Assembly: GCF_963675165.1 (NCBI RefSeq)
Contig: NC_087388.1
Location: 2,458,800 to 2,522,799 of the forward strand
Direction: 5' to 3'
Origin: Halichondria panicea
Lineage: Eukaryota; Porifera; Demospongiae; Suberitida; Halichondriidae
DNA length: 64,000 nucleotides
The position numbers and the translations under genes are program-made. The notes under the pieces were generated by a model. That model worked only from the letters and a program-made list of their open reading frames with translations, was not told the origin of the DNA and made no database searches. This document shows, piece after piece, positions 1 through 11,296 of this stretch. Position 1 is the stretch's first letter, and the number at the start of each line of letters is the position of its first letter.

Positions 1-1
1 G

Positions 2-936
2 GCAAATGAACAGATCGATCAACTCAATGATCTAATAGCCATATTCGTACTGTTTGGTGAGGATGAGGAGCTGCAAGCCCTCCGCTCAGAGTTAGAAGAA
101 ATCGCTACGAAAGTAAATAAACTGGTGAGTGTTAATTGGAACACTATGTCAGCAATACATAATTGTCTTTAGGACACTGAATGGACCAAAGCAAATGCAT
201 TAACAACAAAGCTGTTCAAGCGAGAGGACGGTCCCTTTGTAAAAGCCCTAGATATCGCACTAGATGGCTTCAATGTGCGACGACAGGCCTATTATGGAGG
301 AACGTTTGTGGGAAACCACGTCCACCTAACTCTCAAGGTATAATAATAATCACAACTGTACAATAATTATACTTACAGCTTATGCGGCGCTCTCTCTACA
401 GCCTGAGAACACGGTGACTCTCTGCAATGCGGTGTTTACAGCAGGACATTATCGTCCTGCTATCATGCAGCGAGCTGAGAGGATACACAGGAAATATTCT
501 GTGGTGTTTGCTCTATTCCACAACTGCGATGAATTGTATAACAAGCCATACATAACTGACAAAGAAATTGCTCTTCTAGGTAATCTATAATTACATTTAC
601 TATTGACTAACTTTGTCCACAGGCACACACATCTCTACCTTCATGAGCTTTTATCGGGAGCAATTTCCCGATGCAAGTGTGATTCCCAAAATGCACATGC
701 TTGAAACGCATGTGGTTGACTGGCTTAACGAGTGGCGAGTGGGATTGGGATTGATGGGAGAGCAAGGAGCTGAGTCCATTCATGCCTATTTCAACAATAT
801 AAAGGCATCATTCCGAAACATCCCGAATGGTGTAGACAGATTAAGATGCATGATGAGACAGCACTTCGTACACGTTGCACCATCAACCATTGCATGCAGA
901 CGTCCCCCTCAAAAGAGGAGAAAGACCAAATTATGA
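2..936 (+). CDS. Multi-exon transposase-like protein, family A copy 1 (3' part)
   Basis: Four exons read in one open frame: 2-124, 173-337, 402-579 and 623-936, all with GT..AG introns of 43-64 bp. The gene runs off the left edge, so its N-terminus is missing. The C-terminal exon carries the block GEQGAESIHAYFN and ends in a basic tail (PPQKRRKTKL). I recognise the block as typical of a multicopy uncharacterised family in sponges and cnidarians. The copy at 60774-62540 shows upstream parts of the same family (a GGGSFKMNF-like segment and a CLWCL zinc-type motif), which suggests an RNase-H-like transposase, but I cannot prove a DDE core. No stop or frameshift is seen in the visible part, so this copy may be recently active or selected. 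It is followed at once by a repeat module shared with the other two copies. Confidence 0.6.
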
Positions 937-1084
937 TTATTTTTTATACATATATATGTACGTACGTATGTATGTACGTACTTATCAATACACAGGCTGG
1001 AATAGGCAACGTTCTTTACAGGAAGTTATAACTATTTCAAATGACACTTTATAGCATGTATAATTATAATACATGACTAGTCTG

Positions 1085-1560
1085 TGTATCAAAACATACC
1101 TCAGGACTTTCTTTTCAAGTAACTGCTGCTCACTAGTTTTAGGAAACACAGATGGTGACAGAAGCGCTTCTTTGCTGGAGGCACTGTACCCCTTGTCCAA
1201 AATGATGTACTTGTACAAGCCAACACAGCTTGTGCAGTGATCTGTCAATTTTTATCAAACTGGTATCTATGGAAAGCACATGCTCTATACTTCCAGCACA
1301 GTCACATTTTTCACATACTTAGGAATCCCCTTCCACAATGGGATGCTCCAAAACCAGCCCCCACTTCCACTGGTTTGTGGTTTGGAGGAATGTATTATCT
1401 TGTCATAATCATGTACTACATCCTGATAAACTAAGTGGTGAATTTTCATTGTTGTGAAACAGCGGTGATGAGCGGTTTGTGGATCTTTCTTTAAACAGAA
1501 GAAAAGTTCTTGCGCGGTTAAAATAGGCATTCACCCTGCTTTTGCCACCCATGCAAGAAC
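1085..1560. repeat. Family A 3' module, copy 1
   Basis: Non-coding segment that recurs at about 2440-2860 and 62590-63000, each time just downstream of a family A gene copy. Shared landmarks are a segment around 'gaagcgcttctttgct', 'ctatacttccagcacag', 'ccactggtttgtggtt' and 'aaactaagtggtgaattttc'. The constant position after the gene suggests it is the 3' end of the mobile unit. The open frames on both strands here are not conserved between copies. Confidence 0.55.
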
Positions 1561-1605
1561 ATTATAAGAGTGATAGTAAATCCTACTACCCGACAATCAC
1601 GATCT

Positions 1606-2400
1606 ATTTAGAGTGCACCGACTAATCTGGCACGAAGGGAGGGATGGTAAAGATTAAGGGAGGAGGGAGCTTCAAAATGAGTTTTCACCCCAATGCTCCT
1701 GATAACATCACTAACCTATTTCAGGATCAGGTGGACAACCTTCACACGAGGTACGACGTTAAATACAATATATATACGTGTACAGAGGCCGGAGTTCCTG
1801 TGCAATATATATGGGCTATATATATGGGCTGTCAGGTGCTTCTAACAACTTAGTTATACATACCTTTCACATACAAAATTCACATAACTGCTCTGAGGAG
1901 GAGGATGATCCAGAGCTCCGCTCAGAGCTAGAAGTGAAAGCAAAGAAAGTTAATTGGAACGCAATACATAATTATATCTTTAGGACACTGATATCTTTAG
2001 GACGGATCAGCACTAACAACAAAGTTGTTTAAGCGAGAGGACGGTCCATTCTTAAAAGCCCTAGACATTGCCTTCGAAGCCGAGGAACGTTTGTGGGAAA
2101 CCACGTCCTCCAGGTACAATATTATATATTAATTATAACATGCTTACGCTGGACATCACTTGGCAGCAGGTCCTGCTATCATGCATTCTGTGGTGTTCGC
2201 TCTTTTCCACAACTGCGATGAGGAGGAAATTGGTTGTCTAGGTAATGTATAATTATTTATTAATACTAATCTCTATGGGTCACAGGCTGGACGAGTGGAC
2301 GAGTGGAGGGTGAGAGGTGAGAGCTGAGTTGCATATTTCATCATTGGCATGATGAGACAGCACTTTGTACATGTTGCACATGTTGCACCATCAACCATTG
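1606..2400 (+). pseudogene. Family A transposase-like gene, copy 2 (decayed)
   Basis: Starts with 'ttagagtgcaccgacta', matched at 60775 upstream of copy 3. It carries broken pieces of several exons: the GGGSFKMSF segment (about 1650-1690), a YGLSGAS-like piece near 1810-1850, the acidic ELRSELEV piece (about 1915-1945, parallel to 80-110), the LFKREDGP piece (about 2020-2050, parallel to 210-235) and the stretch around 'cattctgtggtgttcgctc' (about 2184, parallel to exon 402-579). The GEQGAESIHAYFN block is mostly deleted, leaving 'catgatgagacagcacttt' (about 2348). A 9-bp tandem duplication (atgttgcac, about 2370-2387) is absent from copy 1. Many stops and deletions make this a clear remnant. 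Confidence 0.55.
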
Positions 2401-2439
2401 CATGCAGACGTCCACCTCATTATTTTTATCGTAGCCATG

Positions 2440-2860
2440 TTCGTAGCCATGTATTATTATAGTACATGCCACAAAGTGTCAGTTATAACTTCCAGTAAAA
2501 AACGCAAGATAAACATTCCTTCAAAACCACAAGCCAGTGGAAGGGGGGGGCTGGTTTTAGAGCATCCCATTGTGGCTGGAAGTATAGAGCATGTGCTTTC
2601 CAGTCTGATAAAAATTGACGGATCACAGCACACGCTGTATTGGCTTGTACTTCCTTTTGGACAAGGGGCACAGTGTAACGCTTACAAATGTGTTCAAAAC
2701 TAGTTCTACTTAAAAAGGAAGTCCTGAGGTATATCAGTGGTGAGTCGTGCGCACTATCGGTGATAAAGCCCAAGTCATCACCTCTGACGATGTTGGGCTT
2801 ATTAGGAGAGACACTGACTACAGCACACCCTCTTCCCTCTTCCTCACAATCACACAATCA
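2440..2860. repeat. Family A 3' module, copy 2
   Basis: Second copy of the segment at 1085-1560, partly in inverted order: the 'agtatagagcatgtgcttt' stretch (about 2580) reads as the reverse complement of the 1260-1290 stretch. The longest open frame here is a 124-aa minus-strand frame with no recognisable domain; I treat it as chance. Confidence 0.45.
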
Positions 2861-3499
2861 TCTTCATCTTCCTCTTCCTCATCACTTCCGTCGCTCACCA
2901 TACGAAGGACAAAAATCAGAGCTCAAAAAATATATATATGAGTATTATAATATAATTTTTACACTCACCACTCACCACTCCCTAAAACAGTAGCCTGAAC
3001 GGAGCTGTAACGGACACCTTTAGAAAAAAAGCAAGAATAAGACTATAGAATAAAGCCAGAGCATACACTTTCGTCAGCCTTAAATTTATTTTCCAATGCA
3101 GAATGGATCATCACAACTTTTTTCTGAATTTGGAATAGGTGATCAAGAAAATTATACACTTACAGAAAGGTCCCGAGTGAGTGACAACCCTTTTACGCTT
3201 TCCAGACTCTGCACTACCATCTTATTCACTACCATCTTATTTTCTATTTTTTTTCCAAATCTTTATGCTGCTGTTCAAATGAACTTTGCTTTTGCAATAT
3301 ATGTTGCTGCATTGCAGAAATATTTGATTGGTTCTGCAATGTTTGATACCTTCGAGATCTTTCAAACCGCCCATCATCACCGTTGCTTTCATCATCTGAA
3401 GAGTTCCCCTGGCCTCCAAAGTTCTCCTGGTCTCTCATTCATGTGCCGCTGCCGCTGAAAACTCTTCTAACAGGAGCCAGATGTACAGAGTAATACAGT
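2861..3499. other. Gap without a supported gene
   Basis: Contains a CT-rich low-complexity run (about 2835-2890) and a perfect 15-bp tandem duplication of 'cactaccatcttatt' (about 3212-3241). Short open frames at 3096-3458 show no known domain. Confidence 0.4.
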
Positions 3500-3910
3500 G
3501 ACGATTTTAGTATGGCGTCTATGTCCTCTTCATATGAGCATCGATCTTTCAGTGAGAGATCCAGAGTCAGAATCAGCGAGAAGATTTTATGTGGACACTG
3601 CGATCAACAACTTTCTAAAACAGTTTTATAAACACTACTTTGACAGAAAAAAACGTGTTTGGCAGTGTGAAAGTTTGCAATACAAAGGTGAAGAATTTGA
3701 TTTTGGACTTCCATTTCTCTGACTCAAGCCAATCTTCCAATCTTCATCTTCATCCCAGGCCCAGCCATTAGTTGCGTAGAACCTTCAGATCTGTATTGTA
3801 TGGATGCAATAGAGCTACTTCAATAAGTTTTTTGACAATTACTTTTTAGACGATTCAACAACTTCAACAACTCCTGAAGTAGAAGTTGATACAGAGGATA
3901 TGGTAAGCAT
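3500..3910 (+). pseudogene. Cys-rich N-terminal exon of an EnSpm/CACTA-type transposase, decayed
   Basis: Read across two frames, the region gives ERSRVRISEKILCGHCDQ followed by LSKT and a YFDR-like stretch. This CxxC motif followed by 'H..YFD' resembles the N-terminal zinc motif of CACTA-like transposases in invertebrates. The frame is broken near 3625 and 3700, and a donor-like 'gtaagca' follows 'gaggatatg' at about 3902. No further CACTA exons follow here; the recognisable CACTA body is at 53260-54750 on the other strand. Family recognition is from memory, so confidence is low. Confidence 0.3.
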
Positions 3911-5165
3911 TTTAAGTTGTCAGTTAAACGAGAAGCTTGCGCATAAAATTGATACGCAATCTATGAACTGCGCGTTTACGCACTCGTTGCTAGAGCGCTA
4001 TGCCCACGGTATAAAAGGGGCAGGGCCCGGCCGGAAGTGAATGCTGCTGCAAATGGCGGCTAATTCAAACTCTATGCACACACACGTACAGTACAGTACA
4101 CAAACACACTTATTTTTACTAGCCCTGAACACATGGCAGCAACACTTCTACTTTTTGTGCCTCCAACAGCGATGGAAATAGAGATATAACAGTAAGAACA
4201 CATGTAAAAAGTCATACAAATCCATACTTTAGAATGAGTGGGGAAGCAGTTCCAAGTGATTGGGTGGACAGGTTGAACTTCGGGACAGGTTGAACTTCGG
4301 AACAACCACAGTACGATTATTTCCCTCTTGTCATGTATCACTGTCCTTGTCTCCTTCCTAGCCCTTCCTAGCCAAATACTCAATCTACCCACACTCTCAG
4401 TGTACTCAGCAACCTGTATATACAGTTGATGTCTTTTCTCATCGTTGGCAGGATGGGGGCCACAAGATCCTCTTAGAAAGTCTGGAGGAAGCTGAATCAC
4501 ACACAGGCAGTGTATGCAGTGATCAATGGAACTGGAGTTGCTGGGTTGTGCTGGTAACCACGAACATGGTGCGGGTATTCTAATAAAAAAATTTGACTTG
4601 TGTGTTTATTTCTACTTTTATGTACCTTCTTGTGGTTCTGAGTCGTCGCGTCTAGTGGTGTAGTTTTAGTAAGTGATAAAATTTTACAGGTATGTACATG
4701 TATTGTTTCTCTTGTGTAGGAGATTAGGAGGAGGTACCCCAGCTTGATATCACTACCTTGATATCAAATGGAATAGTGTGCTAAGAGACTAGGAATTTAG
4801 AGCAAAGCAAATACTAATTCCTTATTACTATTACAGATCAACATTTGAGGCCGAGTATTTGCCAGAAGAGGCTGGTATGGAAACCGAGTCCACAGTGACT
4901 GCCTTAGAATTATCCTGTACACACCAATTACGTAGTAAATAAAACTCATTAATTGTTAGTCGGCCATGTCATCATTAATTGTTAGTCGTCCATGTCATCC
5001 TCAAATATTCTGATGGCATCACTCCGTCTTCTAAGGTCACGTCATCATTCTGCTCCTCTACTACGTCATCTTTTTCGATCAATTCTCTACGAAAGTTACA
5101 TATCAAATGCCCTTACATGTACGTACACATTGTAATCATACCTCATATCAGCTTTGTTTTGTTCA
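3911..5165. other. Gap without a supported gene
   Basis: A 142-aa minus-strand open frame (4072-4500) has no recognisable domain. The region holds a 17-bp perfect tandem duplication at 4266-4299 and a near-perfect tandem pair of about 26-30 bp around 4935-4990 ('cattaattgttagtcg'). There is a short Asn/Glu-rich exon-like stretch near 4840-4900, not identified. Confidence 0.4.
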
Positions 5166-5169
5166 ACAT

Positions 5170-5650
5170 ACATTGCCCATAGCAAAGCAACAACCTTTCT
5201 TCACTAAGGATTTCATTGCTGTGCGGCGATCTGGTCGTCGAAGGTCACTGGTGTAAGAGCGATTGACGTTCTCATTCTAGAATAAAGCAATTATCGATAG
5301 TATAGACTGAAATGTAAAGTAAGCTCTAAATACTACTACAAATTAGTGTACGAGAAGCTCATAGTGTACACATAGTAATACTCCATGTTTCATTCGCATT
5401 ATGAACGTCTCAGTCGAAAAGTGAATGCGCTTGGGCAGGTAGGTGAGGAGTTGATGGTTGAACGACTCAACCCAGTAGGTATCACGACACTATACAATAT
5501 ACGGGTATGTTATACAAACAACACATTTTTAATCCTTACCGAACAGAAAGCTTTAGCATAGCGGTAAATGTACGTCGTATGGAGCTGCTTTATGAGAGCT
5601 TCTATAGCCTTTCTGCTAACAAGCTTGTCCCTACTGTTGAAATCTGGTCC
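5170..5650 (-). pseudogene. C-terminal exons of a transposase-like protein
   Basis: On the minus strand three exon-like pieces read in order: about 5650-5540 (SRDKLVSRKAIEALIKQLHT), 5489-about 5390 (DTYWVESFNHQLLTYLPKRI) and about 5280-5180 (NENVNRSYTSDLRRPDRR). The first donor (GTAAGG, next to 5540) and the acceptor (AG, 5490-5491) join in phase. The block WVESFNHQLLTYLPKRIHFS resembles a C-terminal motif of uncharacterised transposase-like proteins of fish and corals (recognition from memory). The N-terminal two thirds are absent. The Copia fragment starts 120 bp away on the same strand but is unrelated. Confidence 0.45.
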
Positions 5651-5769
5651 TTATATCAACTTCGTTTAATCAAGTATCTTTTTTAGGATAGAACAGCACA
5701 TGTGTTTACAAAAATTACTGACTAAGATTACTATAGATTACTTACATGGAATGTTCTAGATCTATCTAA

Positions 5770-7019
5770 TTAGGTAATTACAATGACGTTAGTCTCACAA
5801 TCTACTATTAGTTTCAACACTATCAGTAGATTGTACTCAAATCTTAAACACTGGTTTCGATAGTGGTCCTCAAACGTGCAAATTGGCGGACGACGTCCCT
5901 TTGACTTCTGAGCATACTTGCATCGCACATATGGAAAGGGACTCTGTGGTGACTCACATCTGTTGCAACCCCTCTTGGGAACGGGTGGTCGTCTGCTCGG
6001 ATCAGGTAATCTCTTTCTTGCGTCTGGTTCCTTGATCTGATTCACATATGCCATATGATCAGCTTCTGTTGTGTTGGCAAACTCGTCTACTCCAAACCTA
6101 ACAGGGGGTCCACGTGCTCTCTGAGAACGACGTCGTTCTTCTGATTGTTGAGTATCATCCTGTGGCTCATCTTGTGGCTGTTCAGTGTCATCCTGTGGTT
6201 GATGTGTCTCCTCTCCAACATCAAATATCGTATTTTTCTGTTCAGTTACAGGTTTGTTGAAGACAAAAACCGTTTCGTCGAATATTACATCTCTTCCCTT
6301 TCGGGTCTCTTCATCAAACAACCGGTATCCTTTCGAATTCTTGCAGTATCCAACAAACCGCAACTTCTTCACTTTCTTTTGTCTGTCACAATTCAGTATG
6401 TGAGCATATGCAATACAACCAAAGACTCGCAGGTGATTAACATCAGGTTTCCTCTCAAACCACTTCTGGTACGGTGTTGTATTACGGTGTTGTATTTCCT
6501 GATGGTGATGATCTGTTCTTCAGATACGCTGCAGTCGCTACTGCCTCTGCCCAGTAGCTGTTTGACAGACTTGCATGAGGCTCTAGCTGATTCCATTAGA
6601 GTCTTGTTTGTTCTCTGCGCCACCCCATTTGGGTAAGGGGTGGTTAGCTCATGCCGTATTCCTTTTGCCGATAAATACTGTTGAAATACATCGGTGTGTA
6701 GAGTTACAATGTTTTGCCCACATTCGTTTGTGACAAGTGCTTCAAATTCCTTGAATTTCTCAAAAACCTCTGACTTTCGTTTCAGAAAGTACACCGCACA
6801 ACACTGAGAAGCGTCATCGATAAACGTCACAAAGTACCTTTGGCCACCGATCGATTCAGTTTGTACAGGCCCATATACGTTGCTATGAACTAGCTGTAGC
6901 TTTCTTGTTGAACGAATTCCTCGATTCTCACTTGTAGTTTTCTGCTCACAAGCTGGTGACGCTTGTTCTCTGGTAGGTTCACAATTCAATTGATACAGCT
7001 TGTTCACTAGTGACCCCAT
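5770..7019 (-). pseudogene. Ty1/Copia retrotransposon integrase fragment
   Basis: Minus-strand pieces show the Copia integrase order: a short pre-integrase stretch (about 7019-6920), the core with YFVTFIDDAS (about 6840) and LHTD (about 6715), then YWAEAVATAAYLKNR in another frame (about 6570-6525), and the linker FVGYCKNSKGYRLFDEET (about 6360-6300). Two of three catalytic positions are changed: the first Asp is Asn (LVHSNVYGP) and the Glu of the usual NGVAER motif is Gln (NGVAQR). A 13-bp tandem duplication at 6470-6495 and a small indel near 6585 break the frame. The frame ends in a Cys-containing tail instead of entering reverse transcriptase; no RT, RNase H or LTR is visible. This is a dead, truncated copy. 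Confidence 0.85.
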
Positions 7020-9009
7020 GCCACATAGCTATAAAATACTGTGCTAGAGTTCAGATGTCAGTTTTGTAACACCACAAACCTTCTGGTACATGCATGGTAC
7101 ATGCATGCAGGTACCTACTTTGTTATAATATGATTGCAAACTATAATTATACATAAGTAATGATACTCTTTCGTTCATTGTTTCATAAATCAAGAGTATG
7201 ACCACAAAAGTCCCCACAAAAGTCCCCAATTACGAACTGTGTCGGCAACATGACTTAGAAGGTGTACATTCTTAAAAGGTTGCATAGCTGATTAGTCCTA
7301 TCTTTTTAATTACACAGCTATACCTAAAACATGAACGAGAGATAAAGTTGATATCGATTACCAATATATAGCAGTTGCAGTGAGGATGACGAAAAAATAG
7401 TCCAAAGATCTCTTCCTTGGCGATCTGAAGGGCGATCTGAAGGTTGGAAACTAAAGTTGTGTGTGTGTGTGTGTCATGTTTGCTTTTTTCTCCATTTTGT
7501 AGCACTGAACAGGCTTGTTGAAAAAGAGAATTGAACAGAACACGAAGGTCACAAACAGGAGGAAAAAGACTTCAAAAATCGCCTAACGATGCTCCGTTGT
7601 GGACTGTATCAAGCAATTACCAAGAGTGTTGTTGATGCAGAAACATCGCATACGTACCAGTGGTACCAATACTACTAGTGGTACCAGTAGAAGTGGAGTT
7701 GCAAGGAGACTCGAACTTGATTCATTATCAGCAATTGATGTATTGTCTTTTGCTTGCAATTTAATTGTTATTGTTGATGAAGGTGTGGTCATGATAATTA
7801 ATTATAACTGACTGCGCATGTGCAGTGTAGCTACAGCTAAATTGTACGTAGTCCGTTGAATGTCCGAGTGCATGGTAATTCTGACTAAAGGATGGTCCGT
7901 GCGGACCAGAACAACGGTCAGTAAACGTTCAGTCCGTATGAAGTGGTCCCACACCGGGACCGTTTCCCTACATAAGGTAGAATCCGTGTAAACAACGTGT
8001 ATGTTTGCAAACGGTATCCGTTTCATTATTGGACTGCCTCCGTATTCTATGAGGTAGTCTGCTGTGTTGAAAGCGCAAAGCGCTTCAACTTAGCGCTTCA
8101 ACTTTTGATGGTGCAAGTTAGACTAGGAACAGTCAAAGATCTACAATCAAAGATCTACAAGATGATGCGAACTTGTACTCACCTTTTTACCACTGCCACT
8201 GTTTCTCTTTCTCTTTACACTTAGCTGCCTCAGGTTCTACCTTGTGTAGCTGCACACTTCTCAGCACTCTACAGCTACGTGCCTTCTAGCGAATCTAAAA
8301 AAGTAATGTTTTATTCCATTTTTATTATACTGCCTGCATCAACTATTATAAGACTTCAATTTATAGGCCCATAAAATTAATATTAAAAATACAACCGGTT
8401 GTAGCTTGTTGCATGCGTTAGTAGAATCGCTAGAATCTATGGTCGGTAGATAGTAGTTGTATCTGTAGCATTGATTAGCCTTCTGTGTAAGCCTTCTTTG
8501 TGTACATCGTACACGGTGTGACTGGTAATCAGCGTATGTACAGTGAACAGAGGAATAGTTATTTCGTTTGACGAAATACGGGCGGGCGTATGTGGCAGCG
8601 AGTAGTGACTTTTGAAATACTAGAGATGGCAGGGTAGGAGGTTGAAAATGTAAATGTAGAAGCGTGACTCAGGTTACTCAGGTTTTGGTTATAATGAGAC
8701 ATGGTGTCATCGCATTGGAATGTTTATCACGTGTGCGTGGGTCTCCAATTACTAGTGGGGGTGGTCAACATACTGTCATCCTATGAATCTGCTATCATAT
8801 GACTAAGCTTCAGCTTCATGTTAATTGGGATACTTACAAAACAATGCAATGACTATGAATACTTTTCGATGATTATGGACGTGCCTTTTTACTACTGTAC
8901 TGTACTTGTGTATGTTACTTTGTGTATGTACCGTATATTCCGTATATTCACTGAAGTTTTATTCATCTCAATATAATTATTATTATTGTGTCTACAATCA
9001 GTTTGTCTG
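7020..9009. other. Gap of about 2 kb without a supported gene
   Basis: Contains a short GT run (about 7458-7475), several microduplications (7081-7105, about 8079-8104, 8135-8160, 8930-8950) and a segment at 7830-8030 rich in 'cggtc' and 'gtccg' blocks, partly self-complementary ('ggtccgtgcggacc', 7892-7905). The latter may be the terminal part of a DNA transposon; a similarly styled block is at 55310-55450 next to the CACTA gene. Short open frames have no recognisable domains. Confidence 0.35.
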
Positions 9010-9892
9010 TTAACCCTTTAACCGCCACGGGCCACGATCGTGGCCCGCAATAGTGACTTTTTTTGCGAAATTCTAATTCTGCGATACTTAGGAAGTAGCT
9101 CGAACTACGCACATCCCTGTATAGAGGAAGAGCTGTAGAATCACGTGCAATTTAGTCTAGAATTTTCCAAGCCACGTTGCTATATTAAAATTTCATTAGC
9201 ATCTTACCGCACGAAGTTTATAGCTATGGCTAGGTTGGGTTGTTTACTTGTGCCGATTTGCTTGAACTGCTTGAGGACAGCAATGGCGATGTCTCCTCTG
9301 GTGATGACAGTGCCTATGGATAGTAGGATACCTCCCAAAGGCTACCAGCTTTATGCCAGACGCTGATGAACTGTCTGGGACTGAGGACATGCATGACATG
9401 GACCTAGACGCTAGAGCTATGGACCAGGACGGTGAAAGACCAGGAGAGGGCTAGTAGTATAGTATAGCTAGAATATCAGTAGTAGAATTAGCAGTAATGA
9501 ACAGTCTTTATGTGAGTTCTTTATGTGAGCTTGTAAATTTCATAGATCGTTCACCGATATATTATTACATGTACGTATTGTACTTCAAATTGATATATCT
9601 TAGCACTGTTACATTCATATGATGTGAAAATCAAGCTTAGTCAAGCCTTTATACCATATGATAGGCTGATCCATAAAAAAAAATTTTGGGATTTTATCTC
9701 ACCGCTGTCACCGCTGGTCGAGCATTTAAAATGATAAAAACGGGTGAGCGTAATAACCGTGGTTGTTATGGCAACACATGTTGCACCATTTTATTCCTTG
9801 TTGTATGGGCATTCTATTGGTATATAGCTTTTATTGCTCTGGACAGACATTTCACTTCACTGTTAATTAAGAATCCGACGGTTAAGGGTTAA
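9010..9892 (+). mobile_element. PiggyBac-like element copy A (non-autonomous)
   Basis: Bounded by TTAA at 9010-9013 and 9889-9892. The ends are inverted repeats: left ttaaccctttaaccgcca, right (reverse complement) ttaacccttaaccgtcg. TTAA targets with CCC-starting ends are the hallmark of piggyBac elements. The interior still reads part of an acidic N-terminus (LRTAMAMSP here; QLEDSNGDVSSGDDS in copy C; then LSGTEDMHDMDLDARA about 9370-9415) like piggyBac transposases, and a short hydrophobic piece near the 3' end. The catalytic core is missing, so it must be mobilised in trans. A perfect 20-bp palindrome lies at 9028-9047. Confidence 0.75.
9028..9047. repeat. 20-bp perfect palindrome inside the piggyBac-like end
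   Basis: CGGGCCACGATCGTGGCCCG equals its own reverse complement. It recurs perfectly at about 55613-55632 (copy D), with one change at about 38937-38956 (copy B) and with its left arm lost at about 47598-47613 (copy C). The position just inside the terminal repeat suggests a transposase-binding or hairpin site. Confidence 0.8.
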
Positions 9893-10358
9893 CCATTAAA
9901 ATTAATCCAAATTAATCCCCATTAAAACAAATTTTTTACGGGCACATCATTCACACAAAGCGCAACAGTTACTAGTAAGTTGTTCTTCATTAATACTTGT
10001 TCTTCATTAATACTACCGGCAGTGGGCAAAAACCATATCATCGTTGTATCGCTTGTATCATAGCTATAGCTAGACTTCTATGCAGGATTCTATGCAGGGT
10101 CTCTATCCCACTGAAATAATAACTATATAGCTAGCGGTACAGTTTCTAGTGTTTAAACTATTGCTTAGCAACAAGAACTAAAGCATGCAGCACACAGTCT
10201 TGTTGGATGCATGTAGCAATAATGAATAAAAAAAATCTTGTTAAGTACATGCAATAATACATTTTATGTCAATTAATAATTGATGGAATCGGTGTTTCCA
10301 TGGTTTTTATTCAAAATTTTGCGATTTGTGAGCAGTTAGTTTTCCTCTACTCTGAATT
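9893..10358. other. Gap without a supported gene
   Basis: AT-rich sequence with a 17-bp perfect tandem duplication at 9980-10013 (ttgttcttcattaatac) and another short one at about 10078-10098. Nothing coding is supported. Confidence 0.4.
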
Positions 10359-11290
10359 ATGAGAAAAGTTGAAAGTACAGGGGATGGTGTGTCCTTGGTG
10401 TACGAGCTCATCAAGAAGCCAACAAAAACTTGGGCAATGTTCACCGTAGTTGGAGAGATTCAAGAAGAGGCCAAGAAGAGGCCAAAGCAAGCAAGCACTG
10501 TTCGTGTGAGTTTCCTCCTCAATTTAATTTGTAATTTTGTGATTTTCTAATAAAGCTAAGTTGTATATAATTTTACTGTGACAGTCATGCTCTACATAAT
10601 TATAATGGCGATGGCATACTTACGAGTTCATTGAAAAGTTACAGGATACGTTGAGCCTATGGACAAGCCTCCATCCAGATGCTACTTCAAAAACACCAAA
10701 GTCGTCAAGCTGTTTCTAACGAACCTAACGAAGTACAACCAACCTTCTCCTACAAAGAAACGAAAATTTATCAAGGTGACGAAGCGTGCGCTAATGTTAT
10801 TCATTGTACAATGTTATTCATTGAGTAGGAAAGTTACTCATTGCCTTCTGCTAGTAGCCAGTGTAGGAATGCCATGGAGTTGCGTACTCTTCCTATGTAT
10901 GTGCCTTGATTGTATGGCTGCTGAAGTGTATGATGAGTCTTTTTTAACCCTAAGGTCCTAAGGTGTGATGGAACTACCGATAACTACCGATAACGCAACT
11001 ACATGCTCCTCCAAGGCAGATTCAACATTCTTGGGGACACCTCAAAAAGAGGATGGTCTTTGCTCCAGGTGCATGCCCAATGGCAGTTTTGTGTACAAGT
11101 GTTCACAATTCTGGAGAATTTAAAGCTAAACACAAGAACGTCTATCCTAGGAGGAGCAAAAATCAGTTGGCAACAGAGCATCCCGATAACCGATAACCGA
11201 TACTACACAGTGGCTCTTGCCGATGTCTACGTAGGCCTCAGTGATGAATTCGCCTTGCATTCGCGAGTTACACACCGCGATCTGGTCAGT
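10359..11290 (+). pseudogene. Unidentified multi-exon remnant
   Basis: Exon-like pieces: 10359-10506 (MRKVESTGDGVSLVYELIKK, basic and hydrophilic) ending at a GTGAGT donor; about 10643-10776 (MDKPPSRCYFKNTKVVKLFL, then a basic SPTKKRKF) ending near a GT; and 10990-11115, which in one frame holds several Cys. Microduplications at about 10460-10482, 10795-10830, 10955-10990 and 11185-11205 disturb the frames. I do not recognise the family. The exon-intron style matches the mobile-element genes nearby, so a transposon-borne gene is likelier than a host gene. Confidence 0.25.
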
Positions 11291-11296
11291 AACTAA

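Noticed and set aside
4072-4500. 142-codon minus-strand open frame
   Set aside because: No domain, no splice support, hydrophobic composition resembling random translation, and it carries a 17-bp duplication in its middle.
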